Shown here one piece after another: positions 11,667-23,347 of a stretch of DNA of 64,000 nt. The position numbers and the translations under genes are program-made. The notes under the pieces were generated by a model. The model saw only the letters and a list, made by a program, of their open reading frames with translations, was not told the origin of the DNA and did no database searches. The DNA comes from Nymphaea colorata (taxonomy: Eukaryota > Streptophyta > Magnoliopsida > Nymphaeales > Nymphaeaceae), in assembly GCF_008831285.2 (NCBI RefSeq), contig NC_045141.1:22908742-22972741 (forward strand), read 5' to 3'. How positions within the stretch are numbered: position 1 is the stretch's first letter; each line of letters opens with the position of its first letter.

Positions 11667-14600
11667 ATGGACCAAATAAGTTCTGGTAAGCTTGATGGCC
11701 TCCCCTTCCTCGCTTTTGTGAATTGAGCTGCCTGTGAAGTGTGAATTGTTTCCTGCTCTTCACTCTTCAACGTGAAGGAACCGTGTGGATACATAGTATG
11801 GGTCGGAATTTTAGCAGTGGCCTGAGACCACTAGTTTCACCAAGGCGTGTACGGTACAAAAAAGGCAACCTACTAAGTTCCGTCCGTCCGAACAGTTCTA
11901 TACACTTGTTAATCTGTTCTTTCGCGTACTTCGAAGCGCAAAAGAGAGATGAAAATGGAATTTAGTACCAAAAAACCTCAGTTTCTAATATCATGTGCAG
12001 TACAGGCGTATTTATTAGGTGATAGCTCTCTCTTTCTCTCTCCGTAAGCCCCCCATTGTGTGTGTGTGTGTGCATGTCATGTTTTCGATGTTGTGGTGCC
12101 GAATCAACAGCTTAGATCTAACTTCTAATAGCAAAATAGAACCCTTTTTATTATGCTGGAAATGTTTTACATGGCTTTTTAAACCTATTCCTATGAATGA
12201 ATGACATGTACAAATGTACATGCTGCTTTGAAGGAAGACAAATTTAACAGAATATTAAGCTGCACATGAATGATCAATCTCCTAATTGCTTGTTGGAAAC
12301 ACAGTGATCCAGTTTGGCATTGAATACCTCCCTTTCCATGCTCATTATGCAAATATTGAATAGGTCATTGCTGTGCGGCATGTGTAATCACAAAGGAAAA
12401 TCTCCGTCGTGCTTTTTTTTTTTTTTTACTTTGTGGATAACTGTTTCATAGGCATTGTATGCTACAATTGTATGACATGAACCCAGTGAAGGATAACTTT
12501 TTAAGCCTAACAACAACTGACAGCTCTTAAGCACCAGGCTAGGTGGATTGGCTTAAGACCTCTAAGTTGAGTGAGAGGAAAGATGAGTACCTGGGGCATG
12601 GTAGGAAACACAATCAGAAGTATGCATGGTAGACGTGCACCTGCCAAATCAGCACAATCGATTCCCTTACCAAAAGAATTTGGTGGATTTCCTTGCCATT
12701 GGAAAATAAAATCTACAACTAATAACTTGCTTATAATATTAGAACATCCCTTTGAGGAATTGCCAAGTTATCAATGGTATTTGGCGATTGACTGTTCATA
12801 TTCAGGAAAACTGTAATCATAAGAATCTCAGAGTAAACATCCATCATGGATTTTTTTTTCAAGAGTTTATTAAACGTAAATGTCATAGATCTGATTCACT
12901 ATAACTGTAGTTTTGGTTCTACTGCACAACTGAACTTTTCTTCCTGGCAGTATCACAGATTCTTTACAGTTGGCAAATAAATTTACAATCAAGTGCACCT
13001 TGTGTCGGGGAGCTAATTGTGGTACTTCTCCATGCTTTCTTCCTTGGCATCTTGCTTCTTCAGTTGCTCCATCAAGGGATCAGAAAAGCGTGCCAAAGAT
13101 GGTCCACAGAAGAAGGGAAAGATCTGCAGAAGCATCTTAGGGAAACATCTTCACTCTTAGACATAAATTTGGGTATCACATATAAAGGAACTATAGCTTG
13201 CTGTTCTTTGTTATTAATTCTCAATCTTTTGACGCCAATATGGCTACTCTTTGTTGGGCAAAGTGCCAATCGCTACTGCAAATCTCAAGCATCGGTTATT
13301 TCAGCGCAAGTGACACAGGGACTTTCTTCATTCATAGCACTGGTGGTTGTCTTCAATTTTCAAAGGGCAAGGTCGATAGTAATTCCATGGATACTGCGGG
13401 CCTGGTGGATTTGCAGCCTCCCCCAGTCAGTTATATGCATGCTTCTTGATGTCAACTCTGTTACCGCACATCATGACCCCCTGGGAATAAAAGAATATGC
13501 AAGTTTCCTCAATTCAATCATCTACTTGTATCTATTTTTGTTTGCAATTAGAGGAAAAACGGGCATTAATATTTCCTCAAGCGGCATAACAGATCCACTA
13601 TTGCAAAAGGAACAAGGAAATGATGCACTAGGAGAAAGGCAGCCATCTCCATATGGGAGAGCCAATATCATTCAGCTCGTCACGTTCTCTTGGATCAACC
13701 CACTGATTTCTCTTGGTGTCAGGAAATCTCTAGACCAAGAAGATGTGCCTGATATTGACATTCATGATTCTGCAGAATTTGTCTCTCATGTCTTTGATGA
13801 TTGTCTAGGCTCACAGAAAGCTGTTTCACGCGATCATTCTCTCTATAAGGCAATTTACCTATTTATCAGGAAGAAAGCTGCCATAAATGCATTATTTGCA
13901 ATAACAACTGCCAGTGTCTCGTATGTTGGTCCTTATTTAATTAATGACTTTGTGAAATTTTTGAGCGGGAGAAAGGAGAGTGATACAAAAAGTGGATATA
14001 TTCTTGCTTTGGCATTTTTTAGTGCAAAACTGATGGAGACAGTATGTCAGAGGCAATGGATTTTTGGAGCAAGACAGCTTGGCTTGCGCCTAAGAGCAGC
14101 TCTAATTTCTCGTATCTACAAGAAAGGTCTGCACTTATCAAGCCAAGCAAGACAAAGCCATACAAGTGGTGAAATTATTAATTATATGAGTGTGGATATC
14201 CAAAGGATCACAGATTTTGTTTGGTATCTGAATGTTATATTCATGTTCCCCATTCAGATCTCACTTTCCATATACATTCTTAGCACAACATTGGGCCTCG
14301 GATCAATGGCAGCACTTGCAGCAACCGCAATTGTGATGGCATGCAACATACCGATCACTAGAGCTCACAAATATTTTCAGTCGAAAATCATGGAAGCGAA
14401 AGACAATCGCATGAAATCAACAGCTGAGGTCCTAAGAAATATCAAGACCATAAAGCTTCAAGCTTGGGACATCCATTACTCCTGCAAACTTGAACAATTA
14501 CGTAAAATAGAGTATGAATGGCTATCCAAATCACTGCGCCTAGCAGCTGTCTCTGCATTCATCTTCTGGGGTTCCCCAACCTTCGTATCAATAATTACTT

Positions 14601-17600
14601 TTGGTTCATGCATATTGATGGGAATTCCACTGACAGCTGGCAGAGTATTATCAGCATTGGCAACAATCAGAATGCTACAAGAACCCATATACACTCTGCC
14701 AGACTTACTGTCAGTACTTGCACAGGCCAAAGTATCAATTGATAGAGTGAACATGTACTTTCAGGAAGATGAACTGAAACCTGATGCAGTTGAGATCATA
14801 CCAAGAGATGTAGCAGTGGAGTTTGCTATAGAAATAAAAAATGGTGATTTCAGTTGGGACCCCAGCTCTAAGACTCCAACTCTAAGTGGGATAAACTTGC
14901 AGGTGAAAAAAGGAATGAGAGTAGCTATTTGTGGCACAGTAGGATCAGGAAAGTCAAGCCTCCTGTCATCTGTTCTTGGTGAGATACCAAAACTGTCGGG
15001 CATGGTGAAGTTGAGTGGCACTAAAGCTTATGTTCCTCAATCCCCATGGATACTGACAGGAAATATTCGAGATAACATTCTCTTTGGAAATGAATATGAA
15101 CATTTGAAATATGATCAAACAATAAGAGCATGTGACTTGACCAAAGATTTAGAGCTCTTCTCTGAGGGAGATTTGACAGAGATTGGAGAAAGAGGGATCA
15201 CCATGAGTGGAGGACAAAAGCAAAGGATACAACTTGCACGCGCAGTTTACCAGGATGCTGATATTTATCTTCTAGATGACCCCTTCAGTGCAGTGGATGC
15301 TCACACAGGCACCCACCTGTTTCAGGTAAGCTTAGAAATTTTCTATCTGGTCTTCGAATACTTCCTGTGCATTTACCTTTCTTATACTTAAATTTTCTTT
15401 GACATCTGAACTGAAGAGTTGGAAAGCAAAGTATAGGAAAAAAAGAAAGTGCTCTACCTATTAATCATCTGGTTACCATGTAGGACTGCCTGATGAGACT
15501 TCTGAAAGAAAAGACTGTACTTTACGTTACACACCAAGTGGAGTTTCTTCCAGCTGCGGACCTCATTGTAGTGAGTTCATTTTAGTTTTTTGTCCTTTTT
15601 CTTGCAATTCATAATATTCTGCAAGCCTGAAAGACCAATTTTGAGCGTTCATAGCTGGTATTCTCTAGAACAATTTAGATCTGGAGTTCTCTGACAAAAT
15701 TTTATCTTCTCAGTTGAAGCATGATTTAGAGAAGACTTTGCTTCTGCTGGCTGCAGGTTATGCAAAACGGAAAGATCACACATGCTGGAAAATTTGAGGA
15801 GCTTTTGCAACAAAGTGTAGGATTTGAACTGTTAGTAGGTGCTCACAACCAAGCCCTTGAGACAGTTTTGACTGTAGAAAATTCAAGCAGACTGGTTGAC
15901 ACACAAAGGCAGGGCAGTACTGAAAGCACTGAGAATGAACTTGAACCAACGTCCAGATCAGTGACTGGTCTGCCAAATGGAACCAAGCACAATTTGAAGC
16001 AGGACATATGCCAAGAATCAACCAACAAAGGTAAATTACTGCAGGATGAAGAAAGAGAGAAAGGAAGCATTGGCAGAGAAGTTTATTTGTCATACTTGAG
16101 AGCAGTGTGGCACGGTGGTCTGATCCCCTTCATACTCATAGCGCAGAGTATTTTTCAGGCTCTTCAAGTAGGAAGTAACTATTGGATAGCATGGGCTTCT
16201 CCTCCAACAGATGAATCAGAGAAAATTGTCAGCACAGCCACCCTTTTCCAGGTGTACATATTTCTCTCTGTCGGAAGTGCATTATGTGTACTGGTTCGAG
16301 CAATTTTAGTTTCTGTTTTTGGTCTCCTGACAGCACAAAAGCTCTTCACGGATATGCTTAGGAGTGTCCTTCATGCTCCAATGTCCTTCTTTGATTCCAC
16401 GCCAACCGGAAGAATCCTAAACAGGGTTAGTATTTAAACCTACTTTGAGTTGTGTGTGTACAACAAAGCGCTACTCAAGACAATTCAACCCAACTAAAGC
16501 CTAGCTAAGACTCAATCTACAAAGGTTGAAGCAACTTCATGGCTGTAAGGTGGGATGTTTGTCTGAGTCACTTAGGATTCAGAGTGGAACCCTAACACTT
16601 CCAAGCCTAGATGGCCACCATTTCCTGATTCCATATCCTGATTGTGACTTGTGAGTTTAATTTGGTAGAAGTACATGCAAGAGGTCCTTTCTGTTGCAAT
16701 TTTTAACATTATTAGGACTACAGGCTTCCACAGACCAAAGTGTTCTGGACTTGGAAATTGCAGGCAGACTGGCATGGTCTGCATTTTCAGTAATACAGAT
16801 CTTGGGCACCATCGTGGTAATGTCACAGGTAGCATGGCAAGTGTTTGCTATATTTATTCCAGTAACAGCGATCTGCATTTGGTACCAGGTAAGTCTCAAT
16901 TTGCCTTCACTCGTTTGACTACTAGGGTGAGAGTTTTTACTTATATGAGAAATTATATTTCTCGCAATATTCAGTATTTATAGGAGATGCAGAAAAATGG
17001 AATCCAACCATGTGCCTGCAGTAGGAAGACGAATAAGACCAGAAGCTTGGACCAGCTTTTTATCCTCCCCTTTCTGAATAGATATTTGTCCACTGAAAAT
17101 TGGTTTGAAGTATCAGATTCCCGATATACCATCTAGAGCTTGGTGGTGTAGGCTGCAGAGTCTTCTTTACTTGACCAAGGAGATGATTGTGCAGAATAAA
17201 TGAAAAACATATGGCATATACTTTCCTGTGCCACGTTGAGGACACGTATCCTGAGTCATTGTACCCAGGAATGAACCTGGCTTAAATATTGTGCAGATAA
17301 CAAGTATGTTAGAAGCTTGTACTAGTTCTTCTTTGCATTGCATGGAATAGTAGTTCATTACGAAGAGAAAAATTTTGCTGAAGAAGTCCTTTTGTTGTAG
17401 TAAAAAGTTTCGTATTTTGCAGCGGTATTACACACCAACAGCAAGAGAACTTGCTCGTTTGGCAGGCACTCAAAGATCTCCGATTCTTCATCACTTTGCA
17501 GAATCAATCTCAGGTGCTGCAACAATCAGAGCTTTTAACCAAGAAGATCGTTTTATCGTTGGAAATCTAAATTTAACTGATGCCCATTCAAGACCATGGT

Positions 17601-18147
17601 TCCATAATATGTCGGCCACGGAATGGCTTTGTTTCAGGCTTAACATTCTATCAAATCTTGTGTTCGTTTTTGCCCTGATGTTCTTAGTCAGCCTCCCTGA
17701 TGGTGCAATAAATCCCAGTAAAGAACTCTCTTATCAAGAATTTAGTACCTTAAAAATTTTCCACAGGTTATATCTTCTAAAGTTCCAATAAATTTTGCAT
17801 CTGCAGGCATTGCAGGACTGGCAGTAACTTATGCCCTGAATCTTAATATACAGCAAGCCAGCATTATATGGAACATGTGTAATGCAGAAAATAAGATGAT
17901 ATCTGTAGAAAGGATCCTTCAGTACTCAAAAATCACCAGTGAAGCTCCTTTCGTCATTGAAGAATGCAGACCACCGAAGGATTGGCCGTCTGATGGAAGC
18001 ATTAGCCTGAAAAATTTGGAGGTACTTTACTCATAGAGATAACATACTGGAGCCTGTTCAAGCTGAACACTGGAGTACTTGGCATTTCTTATTTCAGTAG
18101 CAGTTCAAACTTGAAATGCACTCACACGCACACATATATATAATACG

Positions 18148-18181
<34 letters not shown>

Positions 18182-19391
18182 CAACGTACTACACTTGTTC
18201 CCCCACTACACCTATGCCCTTTATCATCACAAGATCTCATGAGAATGCTTAATGCACTGAGATTCATCAGTACCAGTGAAAAAGACGCAAGAATAATACT
18301 TTGTTCCCTCACTTTCCAATTCTAAAACAAACTGCAGATACGTTACGCCGAGCATCTTCCATCTGTTCTGAGAAACATCACATGCACATTCCCGGGGAAA
18401 AGGAAGATCGGCATCGTGGGGCGGACGGGCAGCGGGAAATCGACCCTGATCCAGGCGCTCTTCCGCATCGTGGAGCCGAGAAGTGGGAGCATCGTGATCG
18501 ACGGGGTGGACGTCGGGAAGCTGGGACTCCACGACCTCCGGTCGAGGCTCAGCATCATCCCGCAGGATCCGACCATGTTCGAGGGGACCATAAGAGGAAA
18601 TCTCGACCCCCTCCAGCAGCACACCGATATGCAGATTTGGGAGGCACATTCGGAAACCCTAACCCCTAATACCTTGTTCACCCCAATCTATTGATCTGAC
18701 GAGCTGGTTTTCTGTTTTTCCCCCGCAGGCGCTCGAGAAATGTCAGCTGGGAGAGACGGTGAGGGAAAAGAAAGAGAAGCTGGAATCACCAGGTATTTAT
18801 AGGTTTCTGTTTAGGCGGTTGAAAAAAAACAGTGAAAAATAAAGCATGTTTTTGTAATTCCATTAGAAATTGAGCGAGTTCTCGTAAAATATTCAAACAA
18901 GTTAAGCCGTTATAAGCCCGCCATTACTGCTGAGACACGATTCTGCGGATTGCTAAACGCATCACTAACGGTCTTAATTAATGCAACTCCCACATGCAGT
19001 TGTTGAGAATGGAGAGAATTGGAGCGTGGGGCAGCGTCAGCTGGTGTGCCTGGGGCGGACGCTGCTGAAGAGGAGCAGCGTCCTTGTTCTGGACGAAGCT
19101 ACGGCTTCCGTGGACACGGCGACGGACGGCGTGATTCAGCAGATTATCCGGCGAGAATTCAGGGACTGCACCGTCATCACCATCGCTCATAGGATACACA
19201 CCGTCATAGACAGCGACCTCGTCCTCGTCCTCAGCCAAGGCATGTCATTCTTCACCAGTAATCCACTCCATTTTCTGCTTAATCACGGAGCTTCAACTTA
19301 TGAGGTTTATTTTAACTCAAAAATCATATGCCTGACTACCCTTCTTTCAAATCTGAATCTCTCCATTGTCATAGATGACTTCTCTAGCTAG
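11667..19391 (+). CDS. ABCC-type (MRP) full-size ABC transporter, 10 exons, about 1528 residues
   Basis: Exons: 11667-11685, 12951-15325, 15484-15570, 15757-16425, 16724-16888, 17423-17717, 17807-18021, 18338-18643, 18729-18792, 19000-19391; all phases agree. Order: N-terminal TMD0 with five hydrophobic segments (about residues 37-210), L0 linker, TMD1, NBD1, linker, TMD2, NBD2. NBD1 has Walker [10 protein letters not shown] (about 668), signature SGGQKQR (about 759) and Walker B YLLDDP with Asp in the catalytic place, normal for ABCC NBD1. NBD2 has GRTGSGKST (about 1303), the plant-type signature NWSVGQRQL, Walker B VLVLDEA and the H-loop AHR. The family exports glutathione conjugates and other organic anions across the tonoplast or plasma membrane; the substrate here is unknown. 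The start is inferred: exon 2 has no in-frame ATG near its head and is open back to an in-frame stop at 12908; only the 19-nt exon found supplies an ATG in phase. The normal tail after DLVLVLS is missing; the last 50 or so residues look like intron read-through. Confidence 0.85.
12059..12074. repeat. (TG)n microsatellite in ABCC intron 1
   Basis: A TG run of about eight units inside the 1.27-kb first intron of the transporter gene. Confidence 0.9.
18121..18182. repeat. CA/TA compound microsatellite in an ABCC intron
   Basis: CA-rich and TA runs lie in the intron between 18021 and 18338. The open frames that cross it are artefacts of the repeat. Confidence 0.9.
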
Positions 19392-20259
19392 TATTGAACT
19401 CTAGACCATTTCCAACATAAACCTACAAATATAGAGCCTTTGTGGGCTACTCACATGTGTTCATAAACTTTTTGGTGTGCCAATATGAGATATTCAAGAG
19501 TACTTAAAAAGAAAGGATTGCTAACAAAAGCTTAATTATAACTCATTTGTAGACTTGTAAATGAACTAATAATCTTCTCCCATGAAGTTTGAAAGCTAGG
19601 TGTTATGCATCCTTTTGCAGTAGAATTGAACTTGTATACAGTTTTCTCAAGGCTGAGGATTGAATGCTCGGCGCCCGAGCATTGAAGTCAATTGCTTCTG
19701 TGCCAAATGACCAACATACCTTTGAACAACAAAAGAAAACCCAAGTTAAAAAATTGTTAAAAGCACCATTTTAGAAGGACAAAAATGCCTCTAAAGGTAA
19801 GAAGAGATGCCCTCTGTCACAAAAATGATGGGCCTGAGAATCTATGGTTCTCTTTCTTTTTAGGGGCGGAGATATGCGGGGTCTTTGTAGGGCTATGAAG
19901 CTCTTTATGAAACCATAATTCAATGGCTGGACCTTGGTAGACCTGGATTCAACTATATGGGGCAGCTCTATGTGACTCGGGTCAATGTCCTATGGCTCAC
20001 CACTTTTCGAAACAAAAACTGAATGAGTTTTATATATTTAGTGCCTGCTAAAAAAAAAAAATAGTTGCTCTGCTCCTGCCTCTTTTGCTTGATTATCCAT
20101 AACAAACAAAACAGGCAGATGCCAACAAGAGTTCCATCTACTAAAATTAAAAATTAAGTTCAAGTTGAAGGAGAAGAAGAGTTCTATTATACCATGGCAT
20201 GGTTTTAATGTATGACTAAGTGCAGCTTGCCTAGCAAAGAAGGATTCGATCCTTACCTG

Positions 20260-20470
20260 TGACAAATTTGGACTGTGAGCAGGTAGCATTGTGGAATATG
20301 ATTCTCCTGCAAGGCTCCTAGAAAGAAGGGATTCTTCATTTTCCAAGCTGATAGCAGAGTACTCCCTGAGATCTAAGGGCTTCAACAATTTAGTTGGCTT
20401 ATAGATGGCTTTGAGCAGCAAGCAAGGAGAGGGGATTGAAGTGATTGTTGAATAGAATCTTCAATAAATG
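20260..20470 (-). other. Possible orphan coding exon
   Basis: On the - strand a frame without stops runs about 65 codons, Leu/Ser-rich, and ends at a textbook donor (CACAG then GTAAGG). There is no in-frame ATG and I found no partner exon. It could be a gene relic, an internal exon of an unrecognised gene, or chance. Confidence 0.2.
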
Positions 20471-21762
20471 TATGCCTCTAGAGGAGGCTCATGTACTTTA
20501 TACGATGCTCTGTATCAGATACGTGGCAGTAGAGGAATACATCGATTAGTATTAACTCCCTCTTTATTATAAACTTCTCGGTTTTTCTTCATTGTTTCCA
20601 ATAAAAACTATCATTCTCCTCTTTAAAACCTCAAGAAACATGTTTCACTGATCGCATGATATACATCAGTTTTTTCTCTAAGTCGATCGAATTCATATTG
20701 TCTGAATCAGAGCAATTTCTCCTTAAGCGGTTCAATCAATATAAACGCATCATCGTGTTTGCATTAAGAGAAGAAAAAAGTCTCAAGTTCAGGATTACGA
20801 CCTGCTCTGTCCCACCATAATAATTTAGCCGTAGGCAGAACATGGGCCGTTTCTGAATCAAACACGTGAATTCAACCGCTAGCGGTCTGTCCGGTTTGAA
20901 TGTCAGGTGCACCGACCTTTCAACGTCCCCGAGAAATTGTTTTCTCTCGCATTATTGCTTCGGAATTGGGAAAGCAGACTTGACGTACCTGCATGATTCT
21001 TCCGGCCACCGCACAAAGCTCGCTCGCCACCACAAGCAAGACGACAACCACCAGAGCAGCTGAGCTCGTTATAAACTTGAAATATTCATTGAAAATGGAC
21101 ACAAGCTCAAGATTCTTTTCCAGTTTTACAGGCAGTTAAAAAAAACCATTTTTATGTTAAAGTATTAACCATACATAAAATAAAAAATAAAATAAAATCT
21201 GAGCCTTCTTATTCAAGACCTTCTTGCTTATCTTCTTGTGTCACGACAGACATCCGCATTGGTGTGGTAGCTGTGAGACAGTCTGCAAACTATTTTATAT
21301 TTCGATATACAGCTGTTAAGATCCTGCTAGAATATACCTTTTCAAAAAAATAAAGCATATTGAATACACTTTTTAAAGTAAGAGAGGATGCGCGTATTCT
21401 TATGAACTGCCCCGGTGCAAAATCATGGAACTAATTTTTTGTCATTGGTAATTTATGACAAAAAAAATAGCATTTTAAATTGAAAAAAACTTTGAAGGGA
21501 GCCAACTTTGACATTCTATAATCATGGCTAAGAGGTCTTCATTGTCAGTTTAATTCTTGTGGGCACTAACATTAAAAATGCATAACAAGAGGGGATGAGG
21601 GAGACTTTGGTTCCCATCTAAAGAATGAAAAAAAATATTTCCGTCACTCGCCTGACAAAAGGGACTACTCAACGATGATGATCGAATATTTGTTTGCTTG
21701 ACATAAAAACATAAACATAGCCATATAGCAGCACCTTTTGTGTCAAGTAATTGTATTGGCTC

Positions 21763-21765
<3 letters not shown>

Positions 21766-21812
<47 letters not shown>
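21766..21812. repeat. (AAT)n microsatellite
   Basis: About 15 uninterrupted trinucleotide units; the reverse strand gives spurious poly-Ile and poly-Leu frames. Confidence 0.95.
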
Positions 21813-21813
<1 letters not shown>

Positions 21814-23347
21814 ACAATTTCCAAAACTGGATTTTTTTAACGGGCCCATGCATGTTGACTAAAATCTTAAATCCCGCGTGGGGATGCTTGAAAGGTTTCT
21901 TATGATAGAAAAAGATGACGACATTTTTGGGTGGCCTTTGACGACTGTGTTTTGGGAAAAACAGAAACACTGCCATGGGATGGGACGACTCGGGCGACAA
22001 AATCTGAGGGCTGAAACTTGATCCAACGTCTTCAGCTTCAGTTGCTTCAACGAAACGACACCATTGTAGATCTGAGTTGTTTCAGAATAACACGAAAGTT
22101 GGAGGCACGAACGCGAATATCCCATGGTAAGAAGCCGCTCCTCGCATTAAACGCATCTCATGCAACATGTTGGTGTAAAGAGCACGATGGGTCCCACGGT
22201 GCTTTGATTAGTGATGCGGGGCCCATCGTATCAGGAAAGCCCACGGTCTGTGCCAGCTCAAACCAACACCCTTTTTCTCCTTCTTTTTTCTTTTTTCTTT
22301 TTTTGGGACCTCGAGCATAGCTGCATCTGTTCCGAGAAACAAGCGACTCGGCTCACGACTCACTCGAGATCGACCGAGCCGGAGTGAATGCATATAAATG
22401 TAAGTAAATGCACAATATGTTCATTTTCGTATGAAATATTTACGTGATGTATTAAATTAAGCAATTGCTTTCATACCTACACTCGCAGGCCATGGCTATT
22501 CTATTATTAAGATCGTGAACATGTTCGTATTGTATACATGAACAACAGTAAATAACAGCATCTTTGTAACAATTTTAAGTTTATATGTTTTTTACAAACA
22601 TTTTCATTAGGGTTTTAATTTTTACGACAAGTTTTTTTGTATTAGTAGCCAGATCGAAGTTGTATTGGTTATTCTGTATGTATGATATGATTAGCGCATC
22701 GGGGTTGCATAAGCTGCTTCGTTTCCCGTGAGGATCGGGACGATACGTATCGGACATTAGCATGACCGGCTAAAGCCAAGCCGTCTCAGCCGACCGGCGT
22801 GTGTTTTCTGCGTTTGGGGACTTGCCAACTCTGCAACACGTGGTGGGCCATGATTGGTCCGAAGGCCAACTAATAATGCGGTAAAGGAGCACCAAAAAAT
22901 GACATTCTTATCCCTCGCTTCGCGCTCCCACCATCATCCTCCTCGTCATCGCCATCACCATCTCTGTCTAAGACCCTTCTGCACCATTCAGAGGTAGAAC
23001 TCTCTCCCTCCAATACGCGGCAGTTTCTACGAGGATTGGATCGCAGTGCGTTTACCAATTTCAATTATCCAGGGATCCGTAGGCCAGAGATTGTCGTTTC
23101 TTTTATTTCTTAAACGAGATTTTCTCTTTGTTTGTCGGATAGCGCGCCTTTTCTCGAAATTTCGAGCAAAGATCAAATCGAGCTTTTTCTTTCTTTTTAG
23201 TGGATTTAAGCCTATTGTGTTTCTTATGTTGTTTCGGTACTTGTTTCGATCGGTGGGTTAGGGTTTTCTGTGATCCCGTGGAGCTCTTGGAGTCATGAAC
23301 TAGGATTTGAGTTCTGCATTTCCAGGGAATTAGGATCATCCGAGAGA

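Larger units (their letters stand above)
19392..23347. other. Intergenic DNA between the transporter and the tetraspanin
   Basis: No complete gene is seen. The missing last exon of the ABCC gene would be expected near the left end, but I could not find one. A possible orphan coding exon lies on the - strand at 20260-20470 (listed separately). An (AAT)n run is at 21766-21812. The GC-richer stretch 22900-23347 just before the tetraspanin ATG is the likely promoter and 5' UTR of that gene. Confidence 0.45.

Noticed and set aside
12571-12816. 81-codon open frame in ABCC intron 1 as a possible first exon of the transporter
   Set aside because: No hydrophobic or ABCC-like N-terminal features and no donor in the right phase; the 19-nt exon at 11667 fits better.
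18652-18673. Telomere-like CCCTAACCCCTAA sequence in an ABCC intron
   Set aside because: Only about two imperfect units; too short to mean an interstitial telomere.
21550-22000. Poly-Leu and poly-Ile open frames on the - strand
   Set aside because: They are translations of the (AAT)n microsatellite.
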